Positions 60,303-64,000 of a stretch of DNA of 64,000 nt are shown here, piece after piece. The notes beneath the pieces were generated by a model that was given only the letters and a program-made list of their open reading frames with translations, made no database searches and had not been told where the DNA came from. The stretch lies in the NCBI RefSeq assembly GCF_900108345.1, contig NZ_FNVV01000012.1:186001-250000 (forward strand), given 5' to 3'. The translations under genes were made by a program, and so were the position numbers. The number at the start of each line of letters is the position of its first letter. Positions within the stretch are counted from its first letter, which is position 1. The stretch comes from Bacteroides ndongoniae. GTDB taxonomy: Bacteria; Bacteroidota; Bacteroidia; Bacteroidales; Bacteroidaceae.

Positions 60303-62798
60303 ATGTTTAAGATAATATGGGATACAGAAACAGGCGGAGTTCTTCTGAGTACCAAGGTCACAAAAGAGACTTTGGGAATGTCTCCACGTCCTGTTTTCTT
60401 TGAAGAACTTGACTTGCTTGAACTTGACAGATATGGATGGACCTATCCTCACTGCGAAGAACCTGTAATGTGGGCAATTAATAAACAGTATTGGTATCGT
60501 GGCCAAATGCTCTTTGAGGCGAAAGGAGCCAATATCTACGATGCCCCAACTCTAGAATTTGCTCCCGGTGTAGAGCCTAAGAGACTATCGGCAGTTGACG
60601 TTACAGAAATGCTTCATCGCAATGCTGATAATATGTTCCTACTTGAGAGCGAAGCCATTGAGTTTATTCGTGACACTTTTACCGCTTATTCGGGTGTTAA
60701 CCGTGCTCATGACAGTATCAAAGCCAATCAAATAGACTTTGAAGATTTTGTCGCTAAAGTTGAGAAGAAAACCAAACAGAAAATGGCTGTAGTAAAGGAG
60801 GATTGCGACAGTTTTGATGTCGTTCCACTTGATGTAGCCAAAGCTGAGGGCAAACGAGTTTTACTTACAACTAAAATTGATCGATTTATTGCTTCATTCA
60901 GTGGAGGCAAAGACTCTTTGGTTGTTCTTGACCTATGTACTCGTGCTATCCCACCTACCGATTTTGAGGTTATATACTCTGACACAGGTTACGAGCTTCC
61001 ACCTTCGCTTGAACTTTATGAGGAAGTCAAGCGATATTACGGAAAATGTTTCCCCGCTTTAAAGTTTACAACCACTCGTAACCACGAGTCCGTATTAAAC
61101 TACTGGGATAAAATTGGAACCCCTTCCGATACTCATCGCTGGTGTTGCTCTGTAATGAAAACGGCTCCATTTTATCGTTATCTCAAAATTGAAGGAAACA
61201 AACAGGCTAGAGTCCTTACATTTGATGGGGTTCGTGCCGAAGAGTCTACGCGTCGTAGTGGATATAACCGCATAGGAAAAGGTAAGCATGTCTTTACATT
61301 TAATGCTCACCCAATTCTCAATTGGAATGTTGTTGAAATTTTCCTATATATGATGATACATCACTTGCCGAACAATCCCGCATATCGTATGGGGTTTGCT
61401 CGTGTAGGGTGTGTTATTTGTCCATTTGGCTCAGATTGGTCTGATTATTTAGTAACTAAATTATATCCAGAATATAGAGCCCCATTTTTATCAAAATTAT
61501 ATTCTTGGGTTGCTGCTGCTGGAGTTAAAGATGTAAATACTTATATAAAAACTCGACGCTGGCATATTTCGGCACTAGGTAGTCCCCAAATACAATATCT
61601 CGATAGAGTAAAGATTAGTTCAAGTAACCATGTTACTAAACTTGCTATTAACGCTTCTGCTGAATTGTTTTTTGAGTGGCTGAAAGTTATAGGGAATTAT
61701 TCAATCGCTCGTTCGGAAAAATCGTTTAAAGGTGAGATGCGACTAGGTAAAGATATTATTTCATTCGATGGTACCACGAGTAATTTAAAGCTTGAGATAC
61801 AATTCGCAACAGAAAATAAAAATTTTATAAATAACATTATGCGCGTGGCACACAAAGCATCATATTGTGTGCAATGTGAAGTGTGTGAAGTAGAATGTCC
61901 AACGGGGGCACTTCATATAGTTCCTAAAGTTAAAATCGGATCTCAATGCATTCATTGCTTAAAATGTTTAACATTTCATGAAAAAGGTTGTATTGCGGCT
62001 GATTGTCTGCGCAAAATATCAGGAAAAATAAAAATGGACTCATCATTGTCAATTAAAGGATACAAGACCTTTGGCCTACGTGAAGAATGGATAGATGAAT
62101 ACGTTTGTGATACAGAAGGTTTTTGGAATAGCAGATTATTAGGAACTGCTATGTTTGATTCATTCAAAGCATGGGGTAAAGATGCAGGTCTTCTTGATTC
62201 AAAAAATAAACCCACTCCTTTTGGAATGCTGATGAATGAAATTTACAATGATAATCCCACATTATTTTGGGAAGTAGTTTGGGTTAATCTTTCGTATTCG
62301 TCATTCATAGTAAACCGATTTATTGAACATATACGTCCTGGTTCAGTATATGATAAAAAAATTATAGCAGAATCTATCACTATCTCCGAAAGTGTTTCAT
62401 CACTCTCAACTTTAAACAACGCCATTGGCGCATTAATTGATTTAATGAAAAACTCGCCTATTGGAGAAGATATCATGCAAGGTGAAGAATCAGGGAAAAA
62501 ACGTGTACGACATGCATATGAGGATTTAAGTCCAGAAGCACTGGCATATTCTTTATATTTATTTGGAGAAAGAAACGAACTGACGGAATTTAGAGTTAGC
62601 GACCTTTATAATCCCGATGGATATAAAAGTGTTGCTATTGAATTTGGAATATCAAAAAACGCTCTTATAAAGAATTTGCGTTTCCTTTCATCCGATTCCA
62701 ATCGGGTTATTTTAGCAGAACTTAATATGGGACTTGATCATATTACACTCAAGCCAGAGTTAACCCCTATGAAAGTCCTGGAAATATTGACTAAATAA
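60303..62798 (+). CDS. PAPS-reductase-domain protein with ferredoxin insert (BrxP-like)
   Basis: 831 residues. Central PAPS reductase/PP-loop domain (COG0175): the PP-loop FSGGKDS at residues ~200-205, IYSDTGYELP, HRWCCSVMKTAPFYRY, GVRAEESTRRSGY and CVICPFGSD. From residue ~522 two clusters of Cys: CVQCEVCEVECPTGA and CIHCLKCLTFHEKGC, typical of 4Fe-4S ferredoxin domains. The C-terminal third is helical and unassigned. The same set with a downstream BrxC-like ATPase is characteristic of type 4 BREX, where this protein is BrxP. The reaction is unknown; a role in DNA modification is plausible. The second half of the gene is more AT-rich than the host genes. Confidence 0.82.
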   Translation: MFKIIWDTETGGVLLSTKVTKETLGMSPRPVFFEELDLLELDRYGWTYPHCEEPVMWAINKQYWYRGQMLFEAKGANIYDAPTLEFAPGVEPKRLSAVDVTEMLHRNADNMFLLESEAIEFIRDTFTAYSGVNRAHDSIKANQIDFEDFVAKVEKKTKQKMAVVKEDCDSFDVVPLDVAKAEGKRVLLTTKIDRFIASFSGGKDSLVVLDLCTRAIPPTDFEVIYSDTGYELPPSLELYEEVKRYYGKCFPALKFTTTRNHESVLNYWDKIGTPSDTHRWCCSVMKTAPFYRYLKIEGNKQARVLTFDGVRAEESTRRSGYNRIGKGKHVFTFNAHPILNWNVVEIFLYMMIHHLPNNPAYRMGFARVGCVICPFGSDWSDYLVTKLYPEYRAPFLSKLYSWVAAAGVKDVNTYIKTRRWHISALGSPQIQYLDRVKISSSNHVTKLAINASAELFFEWLKVIGNYSIARSEKSFKGEMRLGKDIISFDGTTSNLKLEIQFATENKNFINNIMRVAHKASYCVQCEVCEVECPTGALHIVPKVKIGSQCIHCLKCLTFHEKGCIAADCLRKISGKIKMDSSLSIKGYKTFGLREEWIDEYVCDTEGFWNSRLLGTAMFDSFKAWGKDAGLLDSKNKPTPFGMLMNEIYNDNPTLFWEVVWVNLSYSSFIVNRFIEHIRPGSVYDKKIIAESITISESVSSLSTLNNAIGALIDLMKNSPIGEDIMQGEESGKKRVRHAYEDLSPEALAYSLYLFGERNELTEFRVSDLYNPDGYKSVAIEFGISKNALIKNLRFLSSDSNRVILAELNMGLDHITLKPELTPMKVLEILTK

Positions 62799-62813
62799 TA
62801 GCTATAATCTACA

Positions 62814-64000
62814 ATGGCAACAACATATAATGACATAATCAGAAAACGTGGCGGCAAAGCTGCTTATAGTATTGAGGAGGAAAAGGAAAAACAATGGGAA
62901 TCCTTTATTCCTAACGATCAATTCAATGCTGTGCTTCGCACAGTGCTCCGTTCTGTGAGAGGAAATGACATTGATAACCATAAGTCGTTTTGGATAAATG
63001 GAACCTATGGCACGGGTAAAAGTCATGCTGTTGCCGTAATAAAACATTTACTCTGCGATCCCATAAATAAGATACAAAAATGGGTTGATTACGAATATCA
63101 GGGCGATAAATTTAAACAGTATCGTGATTCTATTTATAGTTTGCGTGACAAAAAACGCCTTCTGCCAGTTAACATTGAAGGATTGCGAGATATGTCACAT
63201 GCCTCTGACTTGCCGCTTGTTCTTCAAACGGCAGTGGTTAAGTCGCTTAAAGATGTGAATATAGAATTTGCAGTAGATACCGACTTTGATGCCTTGATAA
63301 AGCATATCAACGACAATCCCGTAATTTGGGATGACTGGATTGTTCGCTTTAGTGAATTATCGTCTATAGCGCCCAACAGAGAAATACTTACAAAGAAGCT
63401 TTTGGCTAAAGATATGGCAACTTACCAAAAGACTAAGACTGTTTCACGAAAAGCTAACACATTCATTCTGATGGATCACGACAATATCGGGGAGTGGTTA
63501 ATTGAAGTTCAAGAAAAACTCCGTGAAACCAGTGATTATAAGGGACTACTTATTATTTGGGATGAGTTTACAGATGTGATGGATGACTCCATAGGTATTT
63601 CTGTACTTAAAGCCTTGCAGACGATAGCTCATAAATTTGCAAATGAGGAAAACGACTGTTTCCTTTTTCTCATATCCCACCCATCGGCTTTCAATAAACT
63701 CGGAGTGGAAGAAACAAAGCAGACAGACGGACGCTATCACCGTATGAAATACAACATGGCTCCCGTTTCTGCATTCAAAATAATGTCGCGCAAGTTTGAG
63801 ATTATCGATCCTGCTCGTCATGAATCCATGCGTAATTATTTTTACACCGTAAACAATCATCTTCTAGATCTGTATACTCAGACTTCCAATGATCCAGCCG
63901 AGACTCGTAAGGATCTTCAAGAACTTTTTCCACTTCATCCAGGAACTGCAAATTTGGCAACCCATTACGCTACTGTTGTTGGATCTTCAAGTCGTAGCGT
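62814..64000 (+). CDS. BrxC/PglY-like P-loop ATPase (partial, runs off the window)
   Basis: The frame is open from the ATG at 62814 to the last base, giving the first 395 residues. MATTYNDIIRKRGGKAAYSIEEE..., Walker A FWINGTYGTGKSHAVAVIKHL near residue 65, Walker B YKGLLIIWDEFTDVMDDS, and LISHPSAFNKLG. The later LQELFPLHPGTANLATHYA corresponds to the YPLHP motif of BrxC/PglY ATPases. It starts 15 bases after the BrxP-like gene. The known family length (over 1,000 residues) means most of it lies to the right, where pglZ and brxL would be expected. Confidence 0.8.
   Translation, partial: MATTYNDIIRKRGGKAAYSIEEEKEKQWESFIPNDQFNAVLRTVLRSVRGNDIDNHKSFWINGTYGTGKSHAVAVIKHLLCDPINKIQKWVDYEYQGDKFKQYRDSIYSLRDKKRLLPVNIEGLRDMSHASDLPLVLQTAVVKSLKDVNIEFAVDTDFDALIKHINDNPVIWDDWIVRFSELSSIAPNREILTKKLLAKDMATYQKTKTVSRKANTFILMDHDNIGEWLIEVQEKLRETSDYKGLLIIWDEFTDVMDDSIGISVLKALQTIAHKFANEENDCFLFLISHPSAFNKLGVEETKQTDGRYHRMKYNMAPVSAFKIMSRKFEIIDPARHESMRNYFYTVNNHLLDLYTQTSNDPAETRKDLQELFPLHPGTANLATHYATVVGSSSRS

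Overview
The window reads as a chromosomal segment of a gut Bacteroidales bacterium, most likely Bacteroides or Phocaeicola. The evidence is a SusC/SusD pair with glycoside hydrolases, lipoproteins with the Bacteroidetes type of signal, the family-typical -7 promoter element TAnnTTTG in front of many genes, a VirE-type protein, DUF4491, DUF4878 and DUF3244 proteins, and IS1380-type insertion sequences. The species cannot be named from the sequence alone.

Layout. 0-5.5 kb: a run of small secreted proteins and lipoproteins, including a YiiX-type cysteine hydrolase. 5.6-13.3 kb: ADP-forming acyl-CoA synthetase, an orphan VirE-type P-loop protein, a repeat-rich spacer, a broken sulfatase joined to the first codons of a hybrid two-component sensor, and a PepSY-like lipoprotein. 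13.4-17.2 kb: metG and an AlbA_2/Schlafen-type protein. 17.3-28.4 kb: a surface-polysaccharide cluster with flippase, six glycosyltransferases and divergently placed wecB/wecC (UDP-ManNAcA synthesis). 28.5-31.7 kb: two tandem AAA-ATPase/PD-(D/E)XK genes, nearly identical except for one swapped internal block. 31.8-34.1 kb: an outer-membrane barrel, a glycine-rich lipoprotein and a DUF3244 protein.

35.26-51.57 kb: the main structural find. Two apparently identical 1,594-bp IS1380-family copies in direct orientation enclose 13.1 kb of cargo: susC, susD, a GH43-like enzyme, tag, uxuA, a GH43-GH35-discoidin fusion and a beheaded M19 dipeptidase. The whole unit is flanked by a 5-bp direct repeat (ATAAT) and splits one TPR/HTH regulator gene. 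Removing the unit plus one repeat restores a continuous 579-residue reading frame. This is a composite-transposon-like polysaccharide utilization locus; the enzymes suggest a galactan or arabinogalactan carrying glucuronic acid (inference).

52.2-59.0 kb: sirtuin, a three-gene DUF262/AAA-ATPase/unknown operon that could be an undescribed defence-type module, two FKBP-type prolyl isomerases, an Lrp/AsnC regulator and DUF4491. 59.6-64 kb: a CAU-anticodon tRNA gene and, just beyond it, an AT-rich island with an HTH regulator, a PAPS-reductase-domain protein with a ferredoxin insert, and a BrxC/PglY-like ATPase running off the window. This gene pair matches the beginning of a type 4 BREX phage-defence locus.

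The intergenic regions are rich in short repeats: 21-22-bp tandem arrays at 23.4, 59.0 and 59.4 kb, an 11-bp array at 17.2 kb, and dispersed GTTGACAAG-type, CAGTTAGGAAAAAA-type and ATTACACGGA-type palindromic elements.
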